The translations under genes were made by a program, and so were the position numbers. A DNA stretch of 64,000 bases, from positions 434,001 through 498,000 of the forward strand of contig URHW01000001.1 in NCBI GenBank assembly GCA_900547775.1. Reading direction: 5' to 3'. The number at the start of each line of letters is the position of its first letter. Positions within the stretch are counted from its first letter, which is position 1. The stretch is from an uncultured Mycoplasmatota bacterium. Its GTDB lineage: Bacteria; Bacillota_I; Bacilli_A; RF39; UBA660. The notes beneath the pieces are model-generated. The model had not been told where the DNA came from and did no database searches. It worked only from the letters and a program-made list of their open reading frames with translations. Shown here in pieces: positions 42,667 to 52,655 of this stretch.

Positions 42667-42853
42667 ATTATTCACATTTTAATTATAACATTTTTGTGAT
42701 AGTTTGCATATTCTTTGTTGTATTGAAAAAGCAGTAGAGGTTGTCCTGCTTTTGTTTCTATAATAAATAGTGTTAGTGAGAAAATCACTGAAACTATTTT
42801 ATAATTAGAACCTAATTTTTAATAAACGAATAAAATAGATTAGGTGATTTAAT
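42667..42853 (+). promoter_or_regulatory. Structured region upstream of the LysM amidase gene
   Basis: It holds three inverted repeats. One is a terminator-like AAAAGCAG/CTGCTTTT (42727-42754). The second is an extended AATAGT-gtt-AGTGA-GAAAA-TCACT-gaa-ACTATT (42767-42798) just ahead of a TATAAT-like box. The third is CCTAAT (42811-42816) paired with ATTAGG, which includes the amidase ribosome site AGGTGAT. I match it to no known riboswitch. Confidence 0.45.
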
Positions 42854-44053
42854 ATGGCTTTAAAAGGTGTAGTTTTAGATAGCGGACATGGTGGAAATGA
42901 TCAAGGCTCTTCTGGAAATGGAATAATTGAAAAAGATCTTACTTTAAAGATTAGTCAGTACATGTATGATAGATTTAAAGCACTTGGTGTTCCGGTAAAG
43001 ATGACGAGAACTAGTGATATTGATCTAGAACCGAATGATAGGCCTGGTGTTGTTTTAGATAAGTTTGGAAATGGTAAGGATGTTGTGGTAATATCTAATC
43101 ACATAAATGCAGGAGGTGGCGAAGGTGCAGAGGTAATATATGCTCTTCGTAATAGTGATAAACTAGCTTCAAGTATTTTAAATGAGCTTGAAAAGAGTGG
43201 ACAAGTGGTTAGAAAGTATTATCAAAGAAGGCTTCCTAGTGATTCTTCTAAAGATTATTATTATATAATTCGTAATACACCTAATAATGAAACGTTGATA
43301 GTTGAGTATGGCTTTTTAGATAATGAAGCTGATGCAAAAAGGCTTAAGAGTAATTATAAGAAGTATGCTGAAGCGGTAGTGCGAGCAGTTACTTTGTATG
43401 GTGGATATAAGTATGTTCCAGTAAGTGGTTCTAATTATTATGTTGTTAAAAAGGGCGATTCACTGTGGAGTATTGCTAGAGCAAATGGGCTTACTGTTGA
43501 TGAGTTGAAATCATTAAATAATCTAAGTAGTAATGTACTTCATGTTGGTGATACTTTATTGATAAGCAGTGCTGATAGCACTGGTGATGATGGCAATGAT
43601 AATTATTATGTTGTTAAGAGTGGAGATACTTTATGGAGTATTGCTAGGAAGTATAATTTATCTGTTAATGAATTAAAGGCGTTAAATAATTTAAGTAGTA
43701 ATGCTCTTAGTGTTGGGCAGAGGCTTATTGTTGGTAAGGAATCTTCTAATGATTATGTAGTTAGTGCTGGGGACACGTTATGGGCTATTGCTAGGAAGTT
43801 TAATGTTAGTGTAGATGATATTAAAGCTTTGAATAATCTTAGTTCTAATAATTTAAGTATTGGTATGACTTTAAAGATTCCGCTTTATAGTAATAAGCAA
43901 AATGAAGAAACTAATGTGTATGTAGTTAAGAGTGGGGATTCACTTTGGAGTATCGCTAGAATGTTTAATAGTACAGTTGATGAGATTAAGAGTTTAAATG
44001 GTTTAAAATCGAATGTTTTAAGGATTGGGCAAAGATTAGTAGTTCCAAGCTAG
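42854..44053 (+). CDS. N-acetylmuramoyl-L-alanine amidase with four LysM domains
   Basis: 399 residues. An Amidase_3 domain (residues 1-180) has the zinc ligands in VVLDSGHGGNDQGS, the glutamate in GNGIIEKDLTL, the histidine in VISNHINAGGGEGAEV and the catalytic IVEYGFLDN. Four LysM repeats follow (each starting Y-V-V-K/S-x-GD-S/T-LW-x-IAR) at about 197, 253, 301 and 352. There is no signal peptide, so export must be by another route such as lysis; a lysis cassette is present at 52.7 kb. It cleaves peptidoglycan stem peptides from the glycan. Confidence 0.93.
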   Translation: MALKGVVLDSGHGGNDQGSSGNGIIEKDLTLKISQYMYDRFKALGVPVKMTRTSDIDLEPNDRPGVVLDKFGNGKDVVVISNHINAGGGEGAEVIYALRNSDKLASSILNELEKSGQVVRKYYQRRLPSDSSKDYYYIIRNTPNNETLIVEYGFLDNEADAKRLKSNYKKYAEAVVRAVTLYGGYKYVPVSGSNYYVVKKGDSLWSIARANGLTVDELKSLNNLSSNVLHVGDTLLISSADSTGDDGNDNYYVVKSGDTLWSIARKYNLSVNELKALNNLSSNALSVGQRLIVGKESSNDYVVSAGDTLWAIARKFNVSVDDIKALNNLSSNNLSIGMTLKIPLYSNKQNEETNVYVVKSGDSLWSIARMFNSTVDEIKSLNGLKSNVLRIGQRLVVPS

Positions 44054-44082
44054 TCCATGCTTATAGCACTAGTTATTTAATT

Positions 44083-44113
44083 AAAAAAGTCGCTTTTTTG
44101 TAAGCGGCTTTTA
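44083..44113. terminator. Terminator between convergent amidase and LCP genes
   Basis: AAGTCGCTT/AAGCGGCTT hairpin with flanking A and T runs. Confidence 0.8.
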
Positions 44114-46042
44114 GTTTAGCATATCTTCAATTGGATCATCTATTTGATTGTTATTTTCTTCATTATTATTTTCAGGTTCTTGTGGAGTTATTGGTTCATT
44201 AATATGTACGTTTTTGCATATATTTACTGATAAACTAGATATACTTGAGACAATTACTCCAGAGTGCACATTTTGTTCTAGAATACTTCCTTCAGTGCAG
44301 GAGTTACTTTCGGTATAGTTTTTATTTAATGTTATGTTTCTTGAACTTATCCATGATTCTAAATAATTAATATTTTGTCCTACAAAGTTAGGGAGTGTTT
44401 CATTTTTTCTTACGCCAGTATACATACGCCCTATTGTTGGTACTTCGTATGGTTTATTAACTGAGAAACTAAATGTTTTGATGATTTCTGGTTTTTCTAA
44501 TTCTAGATTTACTTTCATTGCTTTAACTATTTCAGCTAAACTTTCTTCATAGTATTGATAGGTATACATATTATATCCTTGGTACACTGTTTGGTCGTAA
44601 CCTGATAGGAATGTTTTTTGAATGCTTAAGAATTCTCCTTCACCAAAGTTACTTTTTAGTAGAATGTTTTTACCGACGTTGTAGAAGTTTAACATTTGAT
44701 TTGTTTCCATATTTGTATCCATGTTGTTTGATACGGCGTTAAGTACTTTATAGAATGTGTTAATGTTTCTAATTGTTTTTACTTTATTTGCGATCGCGGT
44801 TACGATTGCTTGTTGATGTTCGACTCTTTTAAAGTCTGATAGAGCCCATTGATGTCTATTTCTGGCATATGCTAAAGCTTGTTCTCCGTTTAAGTGTTGC
44901 ATCCCTGGTTTGATATAGACTATGTGCTCGCCAAATTCACGATTGGAATTTTGCTCACAGACCATTCCTTTACAGTCTACTGAACCGTTCTTTTTAAAGT
45001 CAGGTTCATCTATATTTACATCAATTCCATCTAGAGCATCAACTAGGTTAACTACACCTTTAAAATTGATTTTTACGAAATAATCTATTGTGATATCTGT
45101 TAAATTTTCAATTGTATTAATCATACATTTTGTTCCGTATGCCGCTGCTGAGTTTATTTTGTTTTGTTTATTATTGTTGCAAGCAATTGGTACATATGTG
45201 TCTCTTGGGATGCTAAATACTGTTGCAGATAATGTTTTAGGATTAAATGTTAATAGCATGATTGAGTCGCCATTAAATGCTGCATTATTTGCTAAGCCAT
45301 CATATTCTGAATCTACTCCTAGAAGAAGCATTGTAAATGGTTCGGTTATGTCTTTGTTTGTTGAAGCAACTGTATCATTATTTCCCAATTTTTTACTGTA
45401 GGTATCAAGGATTACTACACTATTTAATTCTGGATAATTTGATGCATATAGCAGTTTGAAGTTTGCAGTGATAAATATTGCATCAACATCTTTATTAATA
45501 AGGGCTTTTATTAGTTCTTCGTTAGATTCATAATTTTTAATTTTCCATTTTTTATTATTTTTTACTAGGTATTCTTGAGGTATAATATAGCCTTCTGGAC
45601 TATTTTCATTTTTTAAGATACCAATGGTTTTTATTGTTTCGTCTTTATTTAAAGTTATTAGATTTGTTGTATAAGTTATTTCTTCTTTACTTATGTTATC
45701 TACTACGTTGTATGTTTTTTGAATATAGTAGTATCCTAAACTATTAATAGTTGTAAAGAGTGTTGTAATTATACTTATTACAATTAGTATTGTATGTTTT
45801 TTGGTTATTAGTAAAGCACTACCTATAAAGAAGAATAGGATTGTGTATGCAGCCATAGCAATTATGAATAGTATTCTGATAAAGGTTTCTATTCCATTTA
45901 ATAAGGTTAAAGAGTATGTTAGTAAGATTACACTCATTATAAAAAGAACTAGTACAACGATGTACATGAAGTGAAATCCTGGTGTTGTTTTTTTAAGTTT
46001 TTTAAATAAATTACCAAATTTTCTCTTTTTATTCTTCTTCAT
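44111..46042 (-). CDS. LytR-CpsA-Psr family ligase with PASTA-like C-terminus
   Basis: 643 residues. The N-terminus has three or more membrane helices (about 22-112). An extra ~90-residue segment (residues ~135-225) precedes the LCP domain, which shows LLLGVDSEYDG, VFSIPRDTYVPI, LNGEQALAYARNRHQ and RVEHQQAIV (the pyrophosphate-lipid-binding Arg and Asp residues). After it, residues ~570-620 (LPNFVGQNINYLESWISS, then GSILEQNVHSG) form a PASTA-like module, and the end is Asn/Glu rich. LCP enzymes transfer teichoic acid or glycan from a lipid carrier to peptidoglycan; the PASTA module may bind wall. Confidence 0.9.
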   Translation of the reverse strand: MKKNKKRKFGNLFKKLKKTTPGFHFMYIVVLVLFIMSVILLTYSLTLLNGIETFIRILFIIAMAAYTILFFFIGSALLITKKHTILIVISIITTLFTTINSLGYYYIQKTYNVVDNISKEEITYTTNLITLNKDETIKTIGILKNENSPEGYIIPQEYLVKNNKKWKIKNYESNEELIKALINKDVDAIFITANFKLLYASNYPELNSVVILDTYSKKLGNNDTVASTNKDITEPFTMLLLGVDSEYDGLANNAAFNGDSIMLLTFNPKTLSATVFSIPRDTYVPIACNNNKQNKINSAAAYGTKCMINTIENLTDITIDYFVKINFKGVVNLVDALDGIDVNIDEPDFKKNGSVDCKGMVCEQNSNREFGEHIVYIKPGMQHLNGEQALAYARNRHQWALSDFKRVEHQQAIVTAIANKVKTIRNINTFYKVLNAVSNNMDTNMETNQMLNFYNVGKNILLKSNFGEGEFLSIQKTFLSGYDQTVYQGYNMYTYQYYEESLAEIVKAMKVNLELEKPEIIKTFSFSVNKPYEVPTIGRMYTGVRKNETLPNFVGQNINYLESWISSRNITLNKNYTESNSCTEGSILEQNVHSGVIVSSISSLSVNICKNVHINEPITPQEPENNNEENNNQIDDPIEDMLN

Positions 46043-46100
46043 TTTTATGCACCTATATTTTGATTATACACTATTTTATTTTAATTATAAATATTTTTAA

Positions 46101-46130
46101 TAAAAAAATAAGCCGGTTTTACGACTTATT
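46101..46130 (-). terminator. Terminator of the YfhO-LtaS fusion gene
   Basis: On the - strand AATAAGTCG-N6-CGGCTTATT followed by TTTTTTATT. Confidence 0.75.
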
Positions 46131-49100
46131 TATTGGCAAAGTAGTTAGATTTTAAGACTGCATCATTTAAATTCATTTTATCTTTAACTAACTTGTTATA
46201 GTATTCTATTTTTTCAGATGACATTTTTTTGCCTTTTAAATACTCTCCATTAGCAATATATGTGCTACCATTATACCAACTTCCATCTGGGAAGAATACT
46301 AGTGGATCATAGTCTTTTGAGAAGATATCTCTACCAATATAGTTTGCTTCGTTATATTTTATTCCGAATAGATTTAGCAGTGTTGGAAGCACGTCTAATT
46401 GGGAGTTTACGTCTTTTACTGTTTTTTTAATTTGGCCATTACTCCAGATTATGAATGGTGTGTGATTTATTAGGTTAGTGTTTGTTTCTTTGTATTTGTC
46501 TAATAGAGTTTTGTCTTCAAGTGTATATAAATAGTGATCACTTATTAGGACTACAATTGTGTTATCTAGTTCACCATTTTTTTCTAGATTTTCCATTAGT
46601 AATTTGATCATGTCATCGGTTTCTTTTGCTTGTATTTTTAAACATTCAAATTCAGTTAAGCCTGTTTCATTTGTTAGTTTTGAACATGTTCCTTTGCTTG
46701 AACTAAATGGCATATGAGCTGAGTAGGTAATTATGTATGATAAGTTTAATCCGGTGTGTTTAAATATTTCTTTATTGAATGTTTCGTTTTTGATTAGTTC
46801 AGTGTCTAGCCAGAATTCATTGTTTTTGTAGGTTCCTAAATCTTTTAATCCATAATATTCATTATAACCAAATGATTTATAGTTTGCACCTCTTGAGTAG
46901 TATTCTGCTGAGTTCATGTGGAATACGTTTGATGTGTATCCTTCTTCTTTAAGTAGGTTTGGTAAGCTGTAAGGATAGGCATTTTTACTAAATGAGTAAG
47001 CGTTCATGTTGTAGTTATATGCTGTAGAGTAGCCTGTGTTAATCATAAATTCTGAGTTGAATGTTGATCCACCACCAGATGTAAATGAGTAGTGGTTAAT
47101 AAAATTGATTGAATTTTTACTTAGTTTGTAGAAGGTTGGCATGATGTCTTTATCTAGTAGGAAGTTATCTACACTTTCTAATTGAACGATTATTAAGTTT
47201 TTACCTTTGAAGGCCCCCGTGTATTCGTTTTCTTTAGCTTCAGTGCTGTTTGTAAAGTTTTCATCAAGAACTTTTTGTTCATTATCAGTTAGTGAGTTAC
47301 TATCTTTAAAGTAGGTAAATATGAAGTTTCTGATGTTGTATTCGTACATACCACTAACCATTAAACTTTTGTTGTTGTCATTAAATGAGCGATATATGCT
47401 TCTTGGGTTACGCCATTCGTCCCAGTTTAGTTCGGTGCTTGATTTACCAAGGAAGACTGGAAGAATGCTATGAATAATAGTAAAGATAATTAAAATGATT
47501 AGCAATTTTTTATAGTTGTTTTTTGTTTGTTTTTTATTTTTTTTAAGACCTATTATTGTTAGACTTAAGCTTATTAATGTAGTTATTACTACCCATAATT
47601 TAATATTATTAAATACGGAACTAAAGTAAGCAGCACCTTCGCCAGCAACACTAAGTACACTGAAGTCAAAGAATATTTTGAAATATGAGAAGTATATAGC
47701 ATGTGTTAGGAATAGGGCAATGCTTATGATGTAACATATAATATAGAATATTTTATTATATGGATTTTTAAGATTTTTCGTTATACATAAAATAGTGGTA
47801 ATCCATAGAATTGTAAATAAGTTTGGTACTGGCATGAACCAGTGATAGAAACTTATTTGATTTGATAAGAATATTCTTAATGCTAAATCTAGTATTAGTA
47901 ATGATACGAATAGATAGATGTAATTTCGATTTGTTTTGCAGAAATCTTTAATTACGTTTTTTAATTTTTTGCAAAGATTTAAAATATAGTTTTTGATTTT
48001 TTGTAATTTATTTTTTGTTTTAGGATAAACAATGATGTTGATGAGTAGGAAAACGCCGATAAGAGAAGTTATTGCTCCAGCTTTTAGTAGTGGTGGATTA
48101 TATTTGATGTCTATTTTATGAGCTCCTTTGGTAATTTCTAATCCTAAGAAAGTTTTGTCTGTTAATACTTTACCAACTCTTTTACCATCAACGTATAGTT
48201 TGAATCCTTTGTCGTATGGAATAGATATTTTTAGGTAACCATCTTCTTTAACATTTATTTCACCAGAGATATGATTATCTTCAATTTTGGCTTTGTTTAT
48301 TATCATTTCATCAACATTGTTTTTGATTGAACTTACTTTGTTGTAGTCCATTGTATATATTTTAATGTCGTTTATATCAAATGTTCCTTTTGTTAGTTCG
48401 ATGTTTAATGTATCGATCACATTATTTGATGAAAGAACATATTCAAAAGTGTTGTTATTGTTATTATATTTCCAATTTGAACATGATAGAGCATTTTTAA
48501 TATTATTTATAGTGATGTCACTACTACATGCAAATCCTTCTTTGGCTTTATTCATATTAAAACTTATTATTAGAACTTTATTTTGAATTTTTGAATTTAA
48601 TTTAATTTTTAAATTTGCATTTTTGTTTGCGTCAATGATGTAGTGACCATTTTCTTCGTTGTATGTCAAATTATTAATTTCTTTAATTTTGTAACCATTT
48701 TTATATTCATTTATATTACTTTTGTAAACATTATCTAGTGATTTATCAACAATTATATAATTTAATAAAGCGTCAATTGTGTAAGGATATTCTAGAGTGT
48801 CGAATTCGCGCTGACTCATTATTTTATTAGATGCATATGCGATTGGTAGAACATTTTCATTTACGTATAGTTTTGTTCCATCGATGTTTTCGATTTCTGT
48901 ATAACCAATTTCAGCGTTACCACTTGAGATTAAATATTTTGTTCCACTATAGATGTTGAATAAAACATTAGATGTTTGAGTGACTGTTGTGTTATCTCGG
49001 TTAATAACTTCATTTTGAAAGATGTTTCTAATAAATGACATATAATATTTATTTGATAGAGAAGAATATGTTGTTGTTATATTTTCGTTTATATCATAAA

Positions 49101-50511
49101 TTTTATTTGGATTATATAGTATGTATTCTTCATTACTAGTACGATAGATGTTTTTATCATTTATTTTGCTTATTATTTCTTCATAAGATGTGCTATTTAT
49201 ATTTTTAATATCTGATATTTTCATGTATGATTCACTTGTAGAACTTGCTATGAATGAGGCAAGAGATACACCTACTATTGTAATGTAAAGTAAGATATTA
49301 TTTTGTTTTTTTGTGCATAAGTAAAGGCTTATTAACATTAATATTATGTCAGCAAGTAGTAAGTAAATGTTATTTTTACCTAGCGCGAAGTAGATTAATA
49401 TTGCTCCACTTAGAAGTATATATGGGAGCATTTTTTTAAGTTTTAATTTGTTATCAAATATATTCTTTAGAAGTTCGCTAATTTGCAAGACTGCTAGTGG
49501 TAAGAATGGTATGAAACATTTGCCATCAATATACATGAATCCATTTAAGATGTAACTACTTAGTGGGAATATGATAAATAGAGTAGTTATTATGCTTAAA
49601 AATATTTGTTCTTTTTTCTTAGATAGAAGACCATTTATAATTGCAATAATGTAGATAAATGTTATTCCCCAAGAGTAGTATGAGTTGTAGAATGTATATG
49701 AGTAGTTTTTCATTGGGTTTATTAAATCTAAGAATGTAAGTTTTAAACTTGTTAATGTTTCAATTCTTCCATTTATTAAGGCATATGCGGTTGGAAGTAG
49801 TAATACACCAGTAATTAAGATTGCTGTTGTTACAAAGAATATTATATTTTTAAGTTTTGTAAAATCTATTTTGTTAGTTTTTAAAATTTTGTAAATTGTA
49901 TAAATACCAATTGTGATAATTCCAGGTACGCTGAAGTAGTAACTTGTTAGAATTAATAGGATTGTGTATATAATAAGCGGTATCTTTTTGCCTTTTTCAA
50001 AGTATAAGTCAACACTTTTTAGGGCACCAATCATAAATGGCATGTATATTACAAACATTAGATGTCTATGAAAGTGATATGCAAATGGTGCATTTAAAGC
50101 AAAGATTACAGATGAAATATAAGCTATTTTAGTGTTGTATTTGTTTTTAATCCATAAGTAAAACATTATGATACTTGCAAAATACATGATGATAGAAATT
50201 GCTGGCATGTAGATATACATTGGTATAAAAGGTAGTAAGTACGATAGTAAAATAATTGGGCTTAATAATCCATAGTATGAGTAGTTGAAGATGTTTTGCC
50301 CCATTCCTAGATTAAAAGCAAATGATGGAATTATTTTACCATTACTATAAAATAGGTTTCTAAAGTATTCTGGTAGTACAATGTGCTGATTAGCCCAGTC
50401 AATATTAGAACCGAATATGTATCCTTTACAAAGTAGATATATTATTAAAGTTACCATTGGAACAAATAGTGTTCCGATTAGTAAATAATCTTTTTTTTCT
50501 AATTTTTTCAT
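46126..50511 (-). CDS. YfhO-type GT-C glycosyltransferase fused to LtaS-type phosphoglycerol transferase
   Basis: 1,461 residues, equal to the sum of two families. Residues 1 to ~850 form a YfhO-like GT-C protein: about a dozen helices (start GSNIDWANQHIVLPEYFRN), then an extracytoplasmic part ending YLKISIPYDKGFKLYVDGK and AGAHKIDIKY-like beta strands and a final helix. From ~870 a new set of five helices leads to an LtaS-type sulfatase-fold domain. That domain has LIIVQLESVDNF, the nucleophile region SGGGSTFNSEFM (Thr near residue 1150), SAHMPF and metal-binding VLISDHYLY. YfhO glycosylates lipoteichoic acid in Bacillus and LtaS polymerises it, so one polypeptide may make and decorate a glycerol-phosphate polymer. 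ATG has GAGGTAA ahead. Confidence 0.88.
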   Translation of the reverse strand: MKKLEKKDYLLIGTLFVPMVTLIIYLLCKGYIFGSNIDWANQHIVLPEYFRNLFYSNGKIIPSFAFNLGMGQNIFNYSYYGLLSPIILLSYLLPFIPMYIYMPAISIIMYFASIIMFYLWIKNKYNTKIAYISSVIFALNAPFAYHFHRHLMFVIYMPFMIGALKSVDLYFEKGKKIPLIIYTILLILTSYYFSVPGIITIGIYTIYKILKTNKIDFTKLKNIIFFVTTAILITGVLLLPTAYALINGRIETLTSLKLTFLDLINPMKNYSYTFYNSYYSWGITFIYIIAIINGLLSKKKEQIFLSIITTLFIIFPLSSYILNGFMYIDGKCFIPFLPLAVLQISELLKNIFDNKLKLKKMLPYILLSGAILIYFALGKNNIYLLLADIILMLISLYLCTKKQNNILLYITIVGVSLASFIASSTSESYMKISDIKNINSTSYEEIISKINDKNIYRTSNEEYILYNPNKIYDINENITTTYSSLSNKYYMSFIRNIFQNEVINRDNTTVTQTSNVLFNIYSGTKYLISSGNAEIGYTEIENIDGTKLYVNENVLPIAYASNKIMSQREFDTLEYPYTIDALLNYIIVDKSLDNVYKSNINEYKNGYKIKEINNLTYNEENGHYIIDANKNANLKIKLNSKIQNKVLIISFNMNKAKEGFACSSDITINNIKNALSCSNWKYNNNNNTFEYVLSSNNVIDTLNIELTKGTFDINDIKIYTMDYNKVSSIKNNVDEMIINKAKIEDNHISGEINVKEDGYLKISIPYDKGFKLYVDGKRVGKVLTDKTFLGLEITKGAHKIDIKYNPPLLKAGAITSLIGVFLLINIIVYPKTKNKLQKIKNYILNLCKKLKNVIKDFCKTNRNYIYLFVSLLILDLALRIFLSNQISFYHWFMPVPNLFTILWITTILCITKNLKNPYNKIFYIICYIISIALFLTHAIYFSYFKIFFDFSVLSVAGEGAAYFSSVFNNIKLWVVITTLISLSLTIIGLKKNKKQTKNNYKKLLIILIIFTIIHSILPVFLGKSSTELNWDEWRNPRSIYRSFNDNNKSLMVSGMYEYNIRNFIFTYFKDSNSLTDNEQKVLDENFTNSTEAKENEYTGAFKGKNLIIVQLESVDNFLLDKDIMPTFYKLSKNSINFINHYSFTSGGGSTFNSEFMINTGYSTAYNYNMNAYSFSKNAYPYSLPNLLKEEGYTSNVFHMNSAEYYSRGANYKSFGYNEYYGLKDLGTYKNNEFWLDTELIKNETFNKEIFKHTGLNLSYIITYSAHMPFSSSKGTCSKLTNETGLTEFECLKIQAKETDDMIKLLMENLEKNGELDNTIVVLISDHYLYTLEDKTLLDKYKETNTNLINHTPFIIWSNGQIKKTVKDVNSQLDVLPTLLNLFGIKYNEANYIGRDIFSKDYDPLVFFPDGSWYNGSTYIANGEYLKGKKMSSEKIEYYNKLVKDKMNLNDAVLKSNYFANK

Positions 50512-50606
50512 TTAAATTACCTCTTTTTGTCAATGAAGATTATAGCAAAAAAGTGCACATTTATCAATGTTTGTGGTATTATGGTGCTAAGGAGAATGTG
50601 AAGAAG

Positions 50607-51269
50607 ATGTTAAAAAAGTACGAAAATTTATTAAATTTGGATGCTACTATAGCAAAAGAGTTATTTGGTGAGGTTAATTATCCTTGGGAAGTATTACCTC
50701 TTATCAAAGATTTTATTTTGAAAATGGGACAAACTTTATCTGATGAATATATATTATATAAGGATAGTGTATGGGTTCATAAAAGTGTAAAGATAAGTGA
50801 GAAGGCTGATATAAATGCACCAGCAATTATTGGTGAAGGAACTGAAGTAAGACCTGGAGCATTTATTAGAGGTAGTGCAATTATTGGTAAAAATTGTGTA
50901 ATTGGTAATAGTACTGAGATAAAGAATGCAATTATTTTTGATAATTGTCAGTGCCCTCATTATAATTATGTTGGTGATGCAATCTTAGGGGATCATGCTC
51001 ATACTGGTGCAGGAGTTATTTTATCTAATGTTAAAAGCGATAAGAGTAATGTAGTTGTTAAAGAAGATGGTGGAATAGCAACTGGGCTTAGAAAAATGAG
51101 TGCAATACTTGGAGATTATAGTGATATTGGGTGTAATAGTGTACTATGTCCAGGAACGATAATTGGTGCTCATACTAATGTGTATCCACTTACGATGGTA
51201 AGAGGTGTTATTGGTGATTGGAAGATAGTTAAATCAATGGATAATATTATAGATAAGGAGCAAAGATAA
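50607..51269 (+). CDS. Left-handed beta-helix (hexapeptide) transferase, GlmU C-terminal-like
   Basis: 220 residues. After a ~60-residue helical start (including NYPWEVLPLIKDFI), hexapeptide repeats run from VWVHKSVKISEKADINAPAI to VYPLTMVRGVIG. NYVGDAILGDHAHTGAGVILSN corresponds to the acetyltransferase region of GlmU-like proteins, but no nucleotidyltransferase domain is present. It ends one base into glmM, suggesting a role in UDP-GlcNAc supply, possibly acetylating GlcN-1-P. ATG 50607 was chosen; GTG 50598 is closer to AAGGAG (50589-50594) and is an alternative start. Confidence 0.8.
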   Translation: MLKKYENLLNLDATIAKELFGEVNYPWEVLPLIKDFILKMGQTLSDEYILYKDSVWVHKSVKISEKADINAPAIIGEGTEVRPGAFIRGSAIIGKNCVIGNSTEIKNAIIFDNCQCPHYNYVGDAILGDHAHTGAGVILSNVKSDKSNVVVKEDGGIATGLRKMSAILGDYSDIGCNSVLCPGTIIGAHTNVYPLTMVRGVIGDWKIVKSMDNIIDKEQR

Positions 51270-52600
51270 TGGGAAGATTATTTGGAACTGATGGTGCTAG
51301 AGGAATTGCTGGAGGTGAACTTACTGCGGATTTAGCAATGAAGATAGGGGCTAGTGCTGCTTATATATTAGGTGAGAATAAAAAGATTAAGGTTATTGTA
51401 GGGATGGATACTAGATATTCTGGGGATATGCTTGCATGCGCTGTTAATGCTGGGCTTCTTAGTATGGGGGCTGATGTTATTTTTGTTGGGGTAGTGCCAA
51501 CTCCTGCAGTTTCTTTTTTAGTAACGCATTTAAAAGCTGATATGGGTGTAATGATTTCAGCAAGTCATAATCCTGCTAAGTATAATGGAATTAAGTTATT
51601 TAATAATAAAGGATATAAACTTGCTGATGAGATTGAGGAAAAAATAGAGCATTACATTCTAGATGAAAAGTTACCAGAATGTACCAATATTGGTAGATAT
51701 GAGAGAGATAAAAATTTAAAAAATAAATATATTAATTTTTTGTATACTTTAGCAAATGATTATAATGGTCTTAAAGTTGTAGTGGATTGTGCTAATGGTT
51801 CAGCTTCTGCTACTGCGCCTATTTTATTTGAAAAGCTAAATATTAATGCAGAAATTATTTTTGATAATCCTGATGGAGTAAATATTAATGATAATTGTGG
51901 GTCTACTCATTTAGATGCTTTGATTAGTAAAGTTAAGGAAACAGGTGCTGATTTAGGAATTGCTTATGATGGAGATGCGGATAGATGTTTACTTGTTACT
52001 AATGACGGAGATGTTATAGATGGAGATTATGTACTTGCAATTTGTGGTAAATATTTAAAGGAAAAAGGCAAGCTTAATAATAATGCAATAGTTGGGACCG
52101 TAATGTCAAATTTAGGATTAAGGAAATTTTGTGAAAGTGAGAATATTAATTTTGTTGCTACTAAAGTTGGTGATAGGTATGTTTTAGAAGAGATGCTTGA
52201 TAAGGATTACGTTATTGGTGGCGAGCAGTCGGGACATGTGATTTTTAAAGAATATGCAAATACTGGTGATGGTGAGCTTACTTCTCTTATGGTTTTAAAT
52301 ATATTAAGTGAAAGAAAATGTAAGTTAAGTGAACTAGCTAGTATTATGGATAAATATCCACAGGTTCTTGTGAATGTTAATGTTACTAAGGAAGGTAAAA
52401 CTTCATTTGGTGAGGATGCTGAAATTAATGTTTTGATTAAAAAGTATGAAGAAGAACTTAATGGTGATGGTCGTATATTAATCAGGGCTAGTGGCACGGA
52501 AAATTTAATTAGAGTTATGATTGAAGGTAAAAATACTGAGGAAATTAGTAGAATGGCAAATGATATTGCTGATTTAATTAATAAAAAGTTTGGTATATAG
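51269..52600 (+). CDS. glmM: Phosphoglucosamine mutase
   Basis: 443 residues, complete. It opens RLFGTDGARGIAGGELT. The phosphoserine loop is GVMISASHNPAKYNGIKLF (Ser ~100), the metal loop is YDGDADRC, the sugar loop is GGEQSGHVIF and the C-terminal phosphate loop is RASGTENLIRVMIEG. It converts GlcN-6-P to GlcN-1-P for peptidoglycan. It is coupled to the hexapeptide transferase gene, an alternative to the usual cdaA-cdaR-glmM order. Confidence 0.96.
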   Translation: MGRLFGTDGARGIAGGELTADLAMKIGASAAYILGENKKIKVIVGMDTRYSGDMLACAVNAGLLSMGADVIFVGVVPTPAVSFLVTHLKADMGVMISASHNPAKYNGIKLFNNKGYKLADEIEEKIEHYILDEKLPECTNIGRYERDKNLKNKYINFLYTLANDYNGLKVVVDCANGSASATAPILFEKLNINAEIIFDNPDGVNINDNCGSTHLDALISKVKETGADLGIAYDGDADRCLLVTNDGDVIDGDYVLAICGKYLKEKGKLNNNAIVGTVMSNLGLRKFCESENINFVATKVGDRYVLEEMLDKDYVIGGEQSGHVIFKEYANTGDGELTSLMVLNILSERKCKLSELASIMDKYPQVLVNVNVTKEGKTSFGEDAEINVLIKKYEEELNGDGRILIRASGTENLIRVMIEGKNTEEISRMANDIADLINKKFGI

Positions 52601-52608
52601 GTTAAAGG

Positions 52609-52633
52609 AACACTCATTATGAGTGCTTTTTTT
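52609..52633 (+). terminator. Terminator after glmM
   Basis: CACTCAT-TA-ATGAGTG followed by CTTTTTTT. Confidence 0.85.
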
Positions 52634-52655
52634 ATATAATAGAATAGGTGAGGTT

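Noticed and set aside
45090..45401. 103-residue open frame on the + strand inside the LCP gene
   Set aside because: Shadow frame opposite a well-supported gene.
52207..52617. 136-residue open frame on the - strand inside glmM
   Set aside because: Shadow of a clearly functional glmM; no ribosome site or family pattern.
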